From: Anaerolineales bacterium
GTDB lineage: Bacteria > Chloroflexota > Anaerolineae > 4572-78 > NAK82
DNA length: 9,514 nt
NCBI GenBank assembly: GCA_024643945.1
Contig: JAHELX010000205.1
Coordinates: forward strand, 1-9,514
Direction: 5' to 3'
The translations under genes and the position numbers were made by a program. Of the stretch, positions 1 to 6,000 are shown in pieces (the stretch's first letter is position 1; every line of letters starts with the position of its first letter). The notes beneath the pieces were generated by a model that was given only the letters and a program-made list of their open reading frames with translations, was not told the DNA's origin and searched no databases.

Positions 1-3
1 ATT

Positions 4-8
4 GGGAG
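4..8 (+). promoter_or_regulatory. Ribosome binding site of udk (decides the start)
   Basis: GGGAG lies 8 bases upstream of the ATG at 17-19. This favours ATG 17 over the in-frame TTG at 2-4, which has no visible leader because the window begins there. The protein then starts MKLIIIGVAGG, with the usual short lead-in to the P-loop. Confidence 0.6.
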
Positions 9-16
9 ATATCGAG

Positions 17-643
17 ATGAAGCTGATCATTATTGGCGTGGCCGGCGGCACCGCCTCGGGTAAGACAACTGTTTCTGATGCGATTCTGGAACGAGTTGGA
101 AGAGACCGTATTGCCTACATTCAGCACGATTCTTACTATCGCGATTTGAGTCATCTGCCCCTGGAGGAGCGGCGTCAGCTAAATTTCGACCATCCCGACG
201 CCCTCGAGACTGAGTTGCTGGTGGCACATCTTCGCCAATTACAGGCCCAAGAACCAATCGAGGTGCCCATCTACGATTTTGCCACCTACCAACGCAGTCA
301 CCGGGTACGTCGGGTCGGGCCTTGCCGGGTTATTTTAGTTGAGGGTATCCTCATCTTGGTGGATAGAGAACTTCGCGAGATGATGGACATCAGACTTTAT
401 GTGGACACTGATGCTGACCTGCGCTTCATCCGGCGACTCCAACGCGACATTCAGGAGCGAGACCGGACGATGGAGTCCGTCATCCAGCAATATCTCACCA
501 CTGTTCGCCCAATGCATCTGGAGTTTGTGGAGCCCAGCAAGCGCTATGCCGACGTTATCATCCCGGCCGGGGGATTCAACACGACGGCTATCGAGATGAT
601 CGTCGCTCGCATTGAAGGAATGCTGGCGGGTGAGGTGTCATGA
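17..643 (+). CDS. udk: Uridine kinase (uridine/cytidine kinase)
   Basis: This cytosolic enzyme of pyrimidine salvage phosphorylates uridine or cytidine to UMP or CMP using a nucleoside triphosphate. From ATG 17 the protein has 208 residues, the usual size for bacterial Udk. Seen in the sequence: an N-terminal P-loop (GGTASGKTT, about residues 10-18), then the family blocks DSYYRDL and NFDHPDAL, a YDF motif, a strand ending in VEGIL, and an arginine-rich lid (RFIRRLQRD, then ERDRT). The C-terminal part has the expected KRYADVIIP block. P-loop, lid and substrate motifs are all present, so the gene looks intact and functional. Its stop codon overlaps an ATG (640) preceded by GAGG, suggesting that a coupled downstream gene once followed. 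It has no obvious link to the sugar operon beyond the stem-loop and is probably the end of an upstream unit. Confidence 0.95.
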   Translation: MKLIIIGVAGGTASGKTTVSDAILERVGRDRIAYIQHDSYYRDLSHLPLEERRQLNFDHPDALETELLVAHLRQLQAQEPIEVPIYDFATYQRSHRVRRVGPCRVILVEGILILVDRELREMMDIRLYVDTDADLRFIRRLQRDIQERDRTMESVIQQYLTTVRPMHLEFVEPSKRYADVIIPAGGFNTTAIEMIVARIEGMLAGEVS

Positions 644-683
644 ACGATGGTCGTGTGTTGAACGGCATTGTCATTATAATACC

Positions 684-729
684 CGCACGTGGGTGTACCT
701 CCCCTCCAGGGGAGGTACACCCACGTGCG
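684..729. repeat. Near-perfect palindrome: 21-bp stem with 4-base loop
   Basis: Bases 684-704 pair without mismatch with 709-729, leaving the loop TCCA (705-708). Each arm contains CACGTG near its outer end. The stem is longer and more perfect than a typical intrinsic terminator, and no T-run follows on the plus strand (TTGAGTATAGG). It lies between udk and the promoter of the sugar operon, so it could end or insulate transcription, or protect the 3' end of the udk mRNA. Its perfection and lack of a U-tract also suit a mobile palindromic repeat of REP or MITE type. I cannot tell these apart from a single copy. Confidence 0.85.
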
Positions 730-753
730 TTGAGTATAGGACTAGTTTCTCAA

Positions 754-782
754 TTGACGTCCATAGACTCTAGGTTTACAAT
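754..782 (+). promoter_or_regulatory. Sigma70-type promoter of the polysaccharide operon
   Basis: TTGACG (754-759) is separated by exactly 17 bases from TACAAT (777-782), so each hexamer matches the consensus at 5 of 6 positions. The expected start of transcription is about 788-790, giving a 5' leader of roughly 36 bases to the GTG at 826. It is the best promoter match I see in the window. It sits just after the stem-loop and in front of the regulator that heads the operon. Confidence 0.65.
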
Positions 783-794
783 GTAGATGCTAAA

Positions 795-816
795 ATTCAT
801 TGACTGAATATTAGTC
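795..816. promoter_or_regulatory. Overlapping short dyads, possible operator
   Basis: Just downstream of the predicted transcription start are two interlocking inverted repeats: ATTCA (795-799) with TGAAT (805-809), and GACT (802-805) with AGTC (813-816). MarR-type proteins usually bind short AT-rich dyads close to their own promoter, so this could be an autoregulatory site for the regulator that follows. The arms are only 4-5 bp, so chance is a real alternative. Confidence 0.25.
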
Positions 817-825
817 CAAAGCGAT

Positions 826-1335
826 GTGTGCTCGATGGATGCCCAATCGGAACGCGAGCTGCAAATTTTAGAATACCTGGAGCACAACCCCGACACAACC
901 CAGGCTGACCTGGCCACCCGGTTGGGAGTGGCGGTGGGCAGTGTCAATTGGTATCTCAAGCGGCTGGTCAACAAGGGCTATGTGAAGGTACGCAAGATGC
1001 AACGCCGCCGGCTGCGCTACCTTATCACGCCCCAGGGGGTTGCCGAGAAGGCGCACCTGACGCGGGCTTATATGCAGGCCTCGCTCCGCCTTTATCATGA
1101 GACCCGTGCCCAGGCGCGGACTCTGTTGGCGCATGTGTTAGAAGCCGGCTATGATACAGTCTGTGTGGAGGGCGACGGGGACCTGGCCGACATTTGTCTG
1201 CTGACGTGTCTGGAGCAGAGGGTGAACGTAGCCCAAGATGAGGACGCGACTCTTGTTCCAGCCTTGGTAATGGAAGGTAGGAGACTGACCCTTCGTTGGC
1301 CACAAAGGCTAGACGGCGAGGCTGAAATTACATGA
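826..1335 (+). CDS. EPS-associated MarR-type winged-helix transcriptional regulator
   Basis: This is a probable DNA-binding regulator heading the operon. Residues about 10-80 form a winged helix-turn-helix: an N-terminal helix (ELQILEYLEHNP), the HTH TQADLATRLGVAVGSVNWYLK, then a basic wing rich in R/K (VRKMQRRRLRYLITPQG). The following VAEKAHLTRAYM helix is the pattern I associate with the small EPS-associated MarR family found at the start of exopolysaccharide loci. Those proteins are usually near 100 residues; this one has 169. The extra C-terminal part (from about residue 100) contains AGYDTVCVEGDGDLADICLL, which looks like a worn Rossmann-type strand-loop-helix, so it might sense a nucleotide or sugar nucleotide. 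I start at GTG 826; ATG 835 is the alternative, and neither has a clear Shine-Dalgarno site. An in-frame TGA at 805-807 rules out a longer form. Its stop overlaps the next start by 4 bp. Confidence 0.75.
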   Translation: MCSMDAQSERELQILEYLEHNPDTTQADLATRLGVAVGSVNWYLKRLVNKGYVKVRKMQRRRLRYLITPQGVAEKAHLTRAYMQASLRLYHETRAQARTLLAHVLEAGYDTVCVEGDGDLADICLLTCLEQRVNVAQDEDATLVPALVMEGRRLTLRWPQRLDGEAEIT

Positions 1336-2369
1336 TTACCATTGGACAGGTGGGTTTGGGGCATTGGGGGCCGAATCTTTTGAGAAACTTCGTGAGCTTG
1401 CCCGATAGCCGGGTCAAGCTATGTTGTGACATTGATGAGGCAGCCAGAGTCAGAGCGTCAGATACTTACCCGGGTGTCGAGGCGACCGCCGACTACGACC
1501 GGGTGCTTGAAGACGGAGAGATTGAGGCTGTCGTCGTCTCGTCGCCGGCCAGCTTGCACTATGAACATGCCCGGCTGGCGATAGAGCACGGCAAGCACCT
1601 GTTTGTGGAGAAGCCGATTGCTCTTGACATAACGCAAGCTGTCGAGTTAGTCAGGCTGGCCGAAGCGCGACACCGGGTTTTGATGGTGGGCCATCTGTTG
1701 CTCTACCACCCAGCCGTACGACAGCTCAAAGAATACGTGGACGCGGGTGAATTGGGTATTATCCATTACATTTACTCCCATCGGCTAAATCTGGGCAAGG
1801 TACGGCGGGACGAAAATGCGATGTGGAGTCTGGCACCCCACGACATTTCGGTCGCCCTCTACTTGTTGAATCAGGCGCCAGAGAGGGTCAGCGCGCAGGG
1901 CAGAGCTTTCCTCCGTGCCGGCGTTCACGATCTTGTCTTCCTGACGATGTATTTCGCTGACGGATCGTTAGCCCATTGTCATGTAAGCTGGCTGGACCCC
2001 CACAAAGTACGTCGTTTCACCGTGGTTGGCAGTAAGAAGATGGCGGTCTTTGACGACATGGAATCGCGCGAGAAGATTCGACTTTACGACGCTGGTGTGG
2101 ATTTTCTCGAGGCATCTCCGGCGACTATCCGAGATGTGGGTTATGGTGACCTTTTGACCCTACGCTTCGGTGACGTGTACATCCCTCGCGTGGATATGAA
2201 GGAACCGCTGCGCCTGGAGTGCCAGCACTTTCTCGATTGCGTCCAGCAGGGCATAAGGCCGGTCAGTGACGGACGCAACGGCGTGGATGTGTTGCGTGTC
2301 CTCGATGCGGCGCAGCAATCGCTAGAACAGGATGGGCAGCCGGTGGCGTTAGCTGAGGTGGCGATGTGA
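1332..2369 (+). CDS. wbpB: Gfo/Idh/MocA-family UDP-sugar 3-dehydrogenase (WbpB/WlbA-like)
   Basis: This NAD(P)-dependent cytosolic oxidoreductase has 345 residues. The N-terminal Rossmann domain has GLGHWG (residues 8-13) for the dinucleotide, and the family signature EKP at 93-95 supplies the conserved lysine (K94). WSLAPHD (165-171) carries the conserved histidine (H170) of the C-terminal alpha/beta domain. In the WbpB/WlbA reaction the enzyme oxidises C3 of UDP-GlcNAc-uronic acid. That role is inferred from context: it is followed by an acyltransferase, a PLP aminotransferase and a 2-epimerase in the order of Bordetella wlbABCD. It is somewhat longer than WbpB (about 316 residues), so a related substrate is possible. 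The start ATG overlaps the regulator stop (ATGA) with GGCGAGG upstream, and the stop overlaps the next gene in a GTGA junction. Confidence 0.8.
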   Translation: MITIGQVGLGHWGPNLLRNFVSLPDSRVKLCCDIDEAARVRASDTYPGVEATADYDRVLEDGEIEAVVVSSPASLHYEHARLAIEHGKHLFVEKPIALDITQAVELVRLAEARHRVLMVGHLLLYHPAVRQLKEYVDAGELGIIHYIYSHRLNLGKVRRDENAMWSLAPHDISVALYLLNQAPERVSAQGRAFLRAGVHDLVFLTMYFADGSLAHCHVSWLDPHKVRRFTVVGSKKMAVFDDMESREKIRLYDAGVDFLEASPATIRDVGYGDLLTLRFGDVYIPRVDMKEPLRLECQHFLDCVQQGIRPVSDGRNGVDVLRVLDAAQQSLEQDGQPVALAEVAM

Positions 2370-3112
2370 GTCACCCAGGTATCGCTCCTACTGCACAGAT
2401 CGGTCCTGGGTGCGTCTTTGGTCAGAACGTAGTGGTCATGGAGGACGTAAAGTTGGGGGTAGGCGTGTCGCTTGGGCACAACGTAGTGGTACATCCGGGC
2501 ACAGTTATTGGCGATGGCGTGACGATAGGCGACAATGCTGTGTTAGGCAGATTGCCCAAGCCGGCACGTACGAGCACTTTCCATGCAGGGGATGAACTGC
2601 CGCCGCTAGAGATTGGTGCCGGCAGTATCATTGGTACTGGGACGGTCGTCTACGCGGGCACGCGCATTGGCCGGGACTGTCTCATCGCCGACCAGGCCTT
2701 CGTCCGCGAAAAGTGCGTCATCGGCGATGCAGTCATTGTGGGGCGGGGCGTCACCGTCGAGAATGAGACGACCATCGGTAGTTATACCAAAATCCAATCT
2801 CAGGCATACATTACCGCCTGGATGACCATCGAAGATCACGTCTTCATCGCCCCATGCGTCGTCACCACCAACGATAACTATATGGGCCGTACCCGGCAGC
2901 GATTCGAGCAGCGCCAGGGGCCTCACATCAAGCGGGGCGCGCGGATAGGGGCCAATTCAATTTTGCTGCCGGGGGTGACGATTGGCCGTGAGGCTTTCGT
3001 CGCCGCTGGGGCACTGGTGACGCGCGACGTCCCTGATGCTGTGTTGGTGCGAGGCACCCCAGCACGCGTCATCCGCGACGTGCCCAAAGACGAGTTTGTG
3101 GACAACCAATGA
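2366..3112 (+). CDS. wbpD: Left-handed beta-helix N-acyltransferase (WbpD/WlbB-like)
   Basis: This is a hexapeptide-repeat acyltransferase of 248 residues, probably a trimer that moves an acetyl group from acetyl-CoA to the 3-amino group of a UDP-sugar. Imperfect hexapeptides (I/V-G-x-x-x-x) run through residues about 8-60 and 82-165 and again at 190-225. The end has the usual GALVTRDVP and RGTPARVI blocks of the CoA-binding tail. A loop around residues 166-190 (TNDNYMGRTRQRF, then QGPHIKRGA) matches the region where WbpD-type enzymes break the helix between VFIAP and the KKGA-like turn. It is about 55 residues longer than WbpD (about 190). The surplus is an extra set of coils plus an irregular segment at about 61-82 (LPKPARTSTFHAGDELPP). 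The GTG start overlaps the dehydrogenase stop, with GAGGTGG 5 bases upstream. The acyl donor could differ from acetyl-CoA. Confidence 0.8.
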   Translation: MSHPGIAPTAQIGPGCVFGQNVVVMEDVKLGVGVSLGHNVVVHPGTVIGDGVTIGDNAVLGRLPKPARTSTFHAGDELPPLEIGAGSIIGTGTVVYAGTRIGRDCLIADQAFVREKCVIGDAVIVGRGVTVENETTIGSYTKIQSQAYITAWMTIEDHVFIAPCVVTTNDNYMGRTRQRFEQRQGPHIKRGARIGANSILLPGVTIGREAFVAAGALVTRDVPDAVLVRGTPARVIRDVPKDEFVDNQ

Positions 3113-3612
3113 TGTCAGAGCATAGAAACAGCGAATCCAATCACCCGGTAGATACCTGCCTGAATATTGAGGTCTTGGTGAATTGTCTGGCTGCTCAACC
3201 CGATGTGCTGGCAGCCTACCTCTTTGGCTCTTATGCCACAGGCAAGGCTCGCCCCGAGAGCGACGTGGACGTGGCCGTGCTGTTGTCGGGGACGGATGAG
3301 ATGGAGCGCTTCGAACGTCGCCTGCGGCTGATGGGGGAAGTGGAGGAGGCTCTCGGTCGGAGGCCGGCCGACGTAGTAGTGCTCAACGATGCGCCACCGC
3401 TGCTGGCACATCAGGTACTCAGGCATGGTCGGCTCATCTTCGAGCGCGACCGGGCTGCGCGGGTGGAGTTCGAGGTACGGGCCGGCAAAATTTATGCTGA
3501 CCTGCAACCGATGTACGGATATCATAGTCGTGACCTATTTCAGAAGATCAGAGAGGTGGGGCTGAGTGGACGGCGACGAAATCGTCAACGAACGTCTAAG
3601 ACTGCTGGCTGA
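3109..3612 (+). CDS. mntA: MntA-type minimal nucleotidyltransferase antitoxin (pair 1)
   Basis: This 167-residue protein has the MNT fold of the DNA polymerase beta superfamily. The catalytic motif GS-X10-DVD is intact (G40, S41, D52, D54), and a likely third acidic residue lies in RPADVVVLN (D88). In studied MntA-HepT pairs this enzyme adds AMP to a tyrosine beside the HEPN active site and so silences the RNase. The conserved region continues through FERDRAARVEFE to about residue 148. The last 15 residues, basic and rich in R/K, are encoded inside the start of the HEPN gene, which overlaps by 47 bp in the +1 frame. The start ATG overlaps the acyltransferase stop (ATGA); ATG 3112 is an alternative one codon later. 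The gene therefore sits translationally coupled within the sugar operon. Confidence 0.88.
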   Translation: MMSEHRNSESNHPVDTCLNIEVLVNCLAAQPDVLAAYLFGSYATGKARPESDVDVAVLLSGTDEMERFERRLRLMGEVEEALGRRPADVVVLNDAPPLLAHQVLRHGRLIFERDRAARVEFEVRAGKIYADLQPMYGYHSRDLFQKIREVGLSGRRRNRQRTSKTAG

Positions 3613-4027
3613 ATATGTGAACGATTTACGTGGCTATAGGGCGCAGGCCACCAGCCTTGAGGTGTATCAGGATAACAAAATGCTTCGGCAGGCGGTGGAG
3701 CGCAGTTTACAGGTCGCGGTGGAAATTTGCCTGGACATTGGCCGGCGACTTATCGCGCTGGATGGATTCCGATACCCTGTAGATAACCAGGACGTGTTCC
3801 GCGTGCTTTATGAAGAAAAAGTCGTCTCGGCACAATTGCTATCTACTTTGCTGGAAATGGCGAGATTCCGCAACCTGATCGTTCACAACTACGCGCGCAT
3901 TGATGATGCCAGAGTTTATGGCATCCTCAAGAGGCACTTGGGCGACTTCGATGCCTTTGCGCGGGCAATTGTAGACTACCTGCAACCTCAAACCGGGGCA
4001 GGACAAGCAGAAAGTGAGGAACGATGA
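3566..4027 (+). CDS. hepT: HepT-type HEPN RNase toxin (DUF86, pair 1)
   Basis: This all-helical HEPN protein has 153 residues, near the family norm. The active-site motif RNLIVHNY gives R102, H107 and Y109, the RX4HXY form in which R and H are the presumed RNase residues and the tyrosine is the AMPylation target of MntA. The preceding [22 protein letters not shown] helix is characteristic of DUF86. The GTG start at 3566 is preceded by a strong AGAGGTGGGG about 4-5 bases upstream, and the gene begins inside mntA, ensuring antitoxin and toxin are made together. The stop overlaps the aminotransferase start by 4 bp. The motif is intact, so there is no sign of toxin decay. Confidence 0.88.
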   Translation: MDGDEIVNERLRLLAEYVNDLRGYRAQATSLEVYQDNKMLRQAVERSLQVAVEICLDIGRRLIALDGFRYPVDNQDVFRVLYEEKVVSAQLLSTLLEMARFRNLIVHNYARIDDARVYGILKRHLGDFDAFARAIVDYLQPQTGAGQAESEER

Positions 4028-5127
4028 CCACTGTCCCAATCCTAGATCTCAAAGCTCAGTACCAGTCCATTAAAGGCGAAGTTGACGCCGCTGTGTTAGA
4101 CGTGATGGCCAGCGGTCACTTCGTGCTGGGGCCGAACGTTAAAGCCCTTGAGGCCGAGGTAGCGGAGTACGTCGGCTGTCGGTATGGGATCGGCGTAGCC
4201 TCTGGCACCGACGCGTTGCGGTTGTCATTGGCGGCGCTGGACATCGGCCCTGGCGATGAGGTGATTACCACACCTTTCACCTTTGTGGCTACTGCCAATA
4301 CCATTTCCCATTCCGGGGCACGGCCAGTCTTTGTGGATATTGACCCGCGTACGTTCAACATCGTCCCGGCACAGATCGAAGCAGCCATTACCGAGCGGAC
4401 CAGGGCCATTGTGCCGGTGCACCTGTACGGGCAGCCGGCCGAAATCGATGAGATTATGGAGATCGCCCGGCGGCATGACCTGTATGTAATTGAGGACTGC
4501 GCTCAGGCCATCGGGGCCGAGGACGATGGGCGGCGTGTGGGTTCCTTTGGTGACGTGGCCTGCTTCAGCTTTTATCCCACCAAGAACCTGGGTGCTTACG
4601 GAGATGGCGGGATGGTAACCACCAATAACTCTGAAATCGCCGAGCGAGTTGACGTATTACGCCGGCAGGGGGGCAAGACCAAGTACTATCACGAAGTGCT
4701 GGGCTTCAACAGCCGCCTGGACGAAATGCAGGCGGCGCTGTTGCGGGTGAAGCTGCGCCACCTGGAGGACTGGCAGGCCGGACGGCGACGCGTTGCCGGC
4801 TGCTACGATGAACTGCTGGCCGGGCTGGACGTCGAGACGCCCTACGTGCGTCCCGGCGTCAGCCACGTGTATCACCAGTACACCATTCAGGCTCCACGCC
4901 GCGACGTCTTGCACGAGTTCCTGCGGGAGCGCGGCATTGGCACCATGATCTACTATCCGCTGCCACTGCACCTCCAGGGACTGTATCGCGACCTGAACTA
5001 TGGCGAGGGCAGCCTGCCGGTCAGCGAGCAGGCAGGGCGCGAGGTGCTATCGCTGCCTATGTATCCGGAGTTGACCGAGGAGCAGATCCAGCAGGTGGCG
5101 GGGGCGATACGGGAGTTTTTGGGGTAA
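4024..5127 (+). CDS. wbpE: DegT/DnrJ/EryC1 PLP-dependent UDP-sugar aminotransferase (WbpE/WlbC-like)
   Basis: This is a fold-type I PLP aminotransferase acting on nucleotide sugars (367 residues; WbpE about 359). Visible sites: the phosphate-binding GTDAL at 61-65, TTPFTFVAT at 82-90, the EDCAQ block at 157-161 whose aspartate pairs with the pyridine nitrogen, and the Schiff-base lysine K187 in [14 protein letters not shown]. The C-terminal half has [14 protein letters not shown] and the [13 protein letters not shown] ending typical of the family. In the WbpB-E-D route it transfers an amino group, usually from glutamate, to the 3-keto carbon made by the dehydrogenase. Assignment to that step rests on the neighbours; 3-amino-deoxyhexose aminotransferases (FdtB/QdtB) are close relatives, but their ketoisomerase partner is absent here. 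The ATG overlaps the HEPN stop (ATGA), with GAGGA just upstream. The gap to the next gene is 11 bp. Confidence 0.88.
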   Translation: MTTVPILDLKAQYQSIKGEVDAAVLDVMASGHFVLGPNVKALEAEVAEYVGCRYGIGVASGTDALRLSLAALDIGPGDEVITTPFTFVATANTISHSGARPVFVDIDPRTFNIVPAQIEAAITERTRAIVPVHLYGQPAEIDEIMEIARRHDLYVIEDCAQAIGAEDDGRRVGSFGDVACFSFYPTKNLGAYGDGGMVTTNNSEIAERVDVLRRQGGKTKYYHEVLGFNSRLDEMQAALLRVKLRHLEDWQAGRRRVAGCYDELLAGLDVETPYVRPGVSHVYHQYTIQAPRRDVLHEFLRERGIGTMIYYPLPLHLQGLYRDLNYGEGSLPVSEQAGREVLSLPMYPELTEEQIQQVAGAIREFLG

Positions 5128-5138
5128 GCGAGAGCGAT

Positions 5139-5666
5139 ATGTCGCAAGCGAAGAACGCCCGAAAGCGTGCTGGGGCCGGCGAAGCATTCGGTAGACCCGT
5201 GGCGGAGGCTGTGGCTGATATGCCGGAGATCCAACTGGTCTACCGGTTTGGCTCTCAAGTGACGGGGAACCTCGGCCCGGCCAGTGACTATGATTTTGGC
5301 GTCTTGTTGGATAGCGCGGCGGCTTGGCCGCAGATACGCGCCGAGTTGGGCCACCGGCTGGCAAAGGCTTTGGACACGGGGCGAATCGACCTGGTCCTGT
5401 TGAACCGGGCACCCATCGAGTTGGCCTTTGCCGTCATTGCCCAGGGCGAGCCACTATTTGAGCGGGATGTCGCCACCCGGGTGGAATACGAAGCCCGAAT
5501 CATGAGCTTGTACGGGGACTACCTGCCGATCCTGCGAGAACAGCGGCGCGACATTCTAGAGGATACAGGGTATGACACTCGAATACAGCGGTATCGAGCG
5601 GCGCTTGGACGAACTGAGCGAACGCTTGGCCAGGTTGGAACCGCTCCGAGAGAAGACACGCGCTGA
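5139..5666 (+). CDS. mntA: MntA-type minimal nucleotidyltransferase antitoxin (pair 2)
   Basis: This 175-residue protein has the same fold as the first MNT but a clearly different sequence. The motif is GS-X10-DYD (G38, S39, D50, D52), with a likely third acid at D84 (RIDLVLLN). The conserved stretch ends near residue 140 after LFERDVATRVEYEAR. The final 31 residues are read from DNA that also encodes the next HEPN protein (95-bp overlap, +1 frame), and they look like low-constraint tail. ATG 5139 has only a weak GCGAGAG leader. ATG 5220 (residue 28), with GGAGG upstream, is an alternative, but it would remove the helix normally found before the GS motif, so I keep 5139. The gene follows the aminotransferase by 11 bp. 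Confidence 0.85.
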   Translation: MSQAKNARKRAGAGEAFGRPVAEAVADMPEIQLVYRFGSQVTGNLGPASDYDFGVLLDSAAAWPQIRAELGHRLAKALDTGRIDLVLLNRAPIELAFAVIAQGEPLFERDVATRVEYEARIMSLYGDYLPILREQRRDILEDTGYDTRIQRYRAALGRTERTLGQVGTAPREDTR

Positions 5667-6000
5667 GTTTGACGCGGACCCCTACTTGCGAGACATAGTG
5701 GAGCGGAATCTGGAGGTTGCGGCTCAGTGCTGCATAGACATCAGCCATCGCATCATTTCATTGGAGGGGGCTCAAAAGCCTCGCGACTATTATGAGGCGA
5801 TCTTGCGCATGGGAGAGTTAGACGTTTTGTCTTCTGATTTCGCACGACAACTGGCGCCCATCGCTGGCTTTCGGAATGTCCTGGTTCATGAATATGCAGA
5901 CGTGGACTGGGATGAGGTATATGCCAACTTGCAGCATCTGGATGACCTGGCACGTTTTGGCAAGTTGGTCAGGGATTGGTTAAAGCAGAGGCAGGCGTGA
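5572..6000 (+). CDS. hepT: HepT-type HEPN RNase toxin (DUF86, pair 2)
   Basis: This 142-residue HEPN protein has an intact RX4HXY motif in FRNVLVHEY: R101, H106 and Y108. The helix VERNLEVAAQCCIDISHRIIS is the DUF86 counterpart of the equivalent helix in the first HEPN protein, and the two align along their length with many substitutions. The N-terminal 30 residues form a charged helix rich in E, R and L. ATG 5572 lies inside mntA, with AGAGG 9 bases upstream. The stop TGA (5998-6000) overlaps the GTG start of the epimerase, so its translation is linked to that gene. It is presumed to be an RNase held inactive by AMPylation from its MNT partner; the RNA target cannot be seen. Confidence 0.87.
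   Translation: MTLEYSGIERRLDELSERLARLEPLREKTRAEFDADPYLRDIVERNLEVAAQCCIDISHRIISLEGAQKPRDYYEAILRMGELDVLSSDFARQLAPIAGFRNVLVHEYADVDWDEVYANLQHLDDLARFGKLVRDWLKQRQA
5987..5991 (+). promoter_or_regulatory. Ribosome binding site of the 2-epimerase (decides the start)
   Basis: AGAGG lies 5 bases before GTG 5997. This favours the GTG over the in-frame TTG at 5976 and gives a protein that begins directly with the first Rossmann strand (KILSIVGARP), as in other members of the family. Confidence 0.55.

Larger units (their letters stand above)
640..786 (+). pseudogene. Possible 5' remnant of a nucleotidyltransferase-type gene interrupted at the stem-loop
   Basis: An ATG overlaps the udk stop (ATGA at 640-643) and has a GAGG ribosome site 4 bases upstream, the layout of a real coupled gene. 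It opens a 48-codon frame ending in TAG at 784-786. Its first 18 residues, MNDGRVLNGIVIIIPARG, read like the N-terminus of CMP-sugar cytidylyltransferases (NeuA/SpsF type), where a hydrophobic strand leads into IPARGGSK. After IPARG the frame runs through the palindrome and then into unrelated, AT-richer promoter sequence. I infer a gene truncated by whatever created the hairpin. The matching motif is only about 8-9 residues and part of it lies inside the hairpin arm, so coincidence or a small leader peptide is possible. Confidence 0.35.

Noticed and set aside
684..729. Single CRISPR-like palindromic repeat.
   Set aside because: Only one copy, no spacers and no second repeat in the window; the stem is far longer than in a CRISPR repeat.
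2606..2926. Minus-strand open frame opposite the acyltransferase, with a D/G-rich translation.
   Set aside because: The apparent pattern is the reverse complement of the hexapeptide-repeat codons; a shadow.
2366..3112. Regular short periodicity in the DNA of the acyltransferase gene, which could be taken for a tandem repeat.
   Set aside because: It reflects imperfect hexapeptides in the protein (I/V-G-x-x-x-x), not repeated DNA units.
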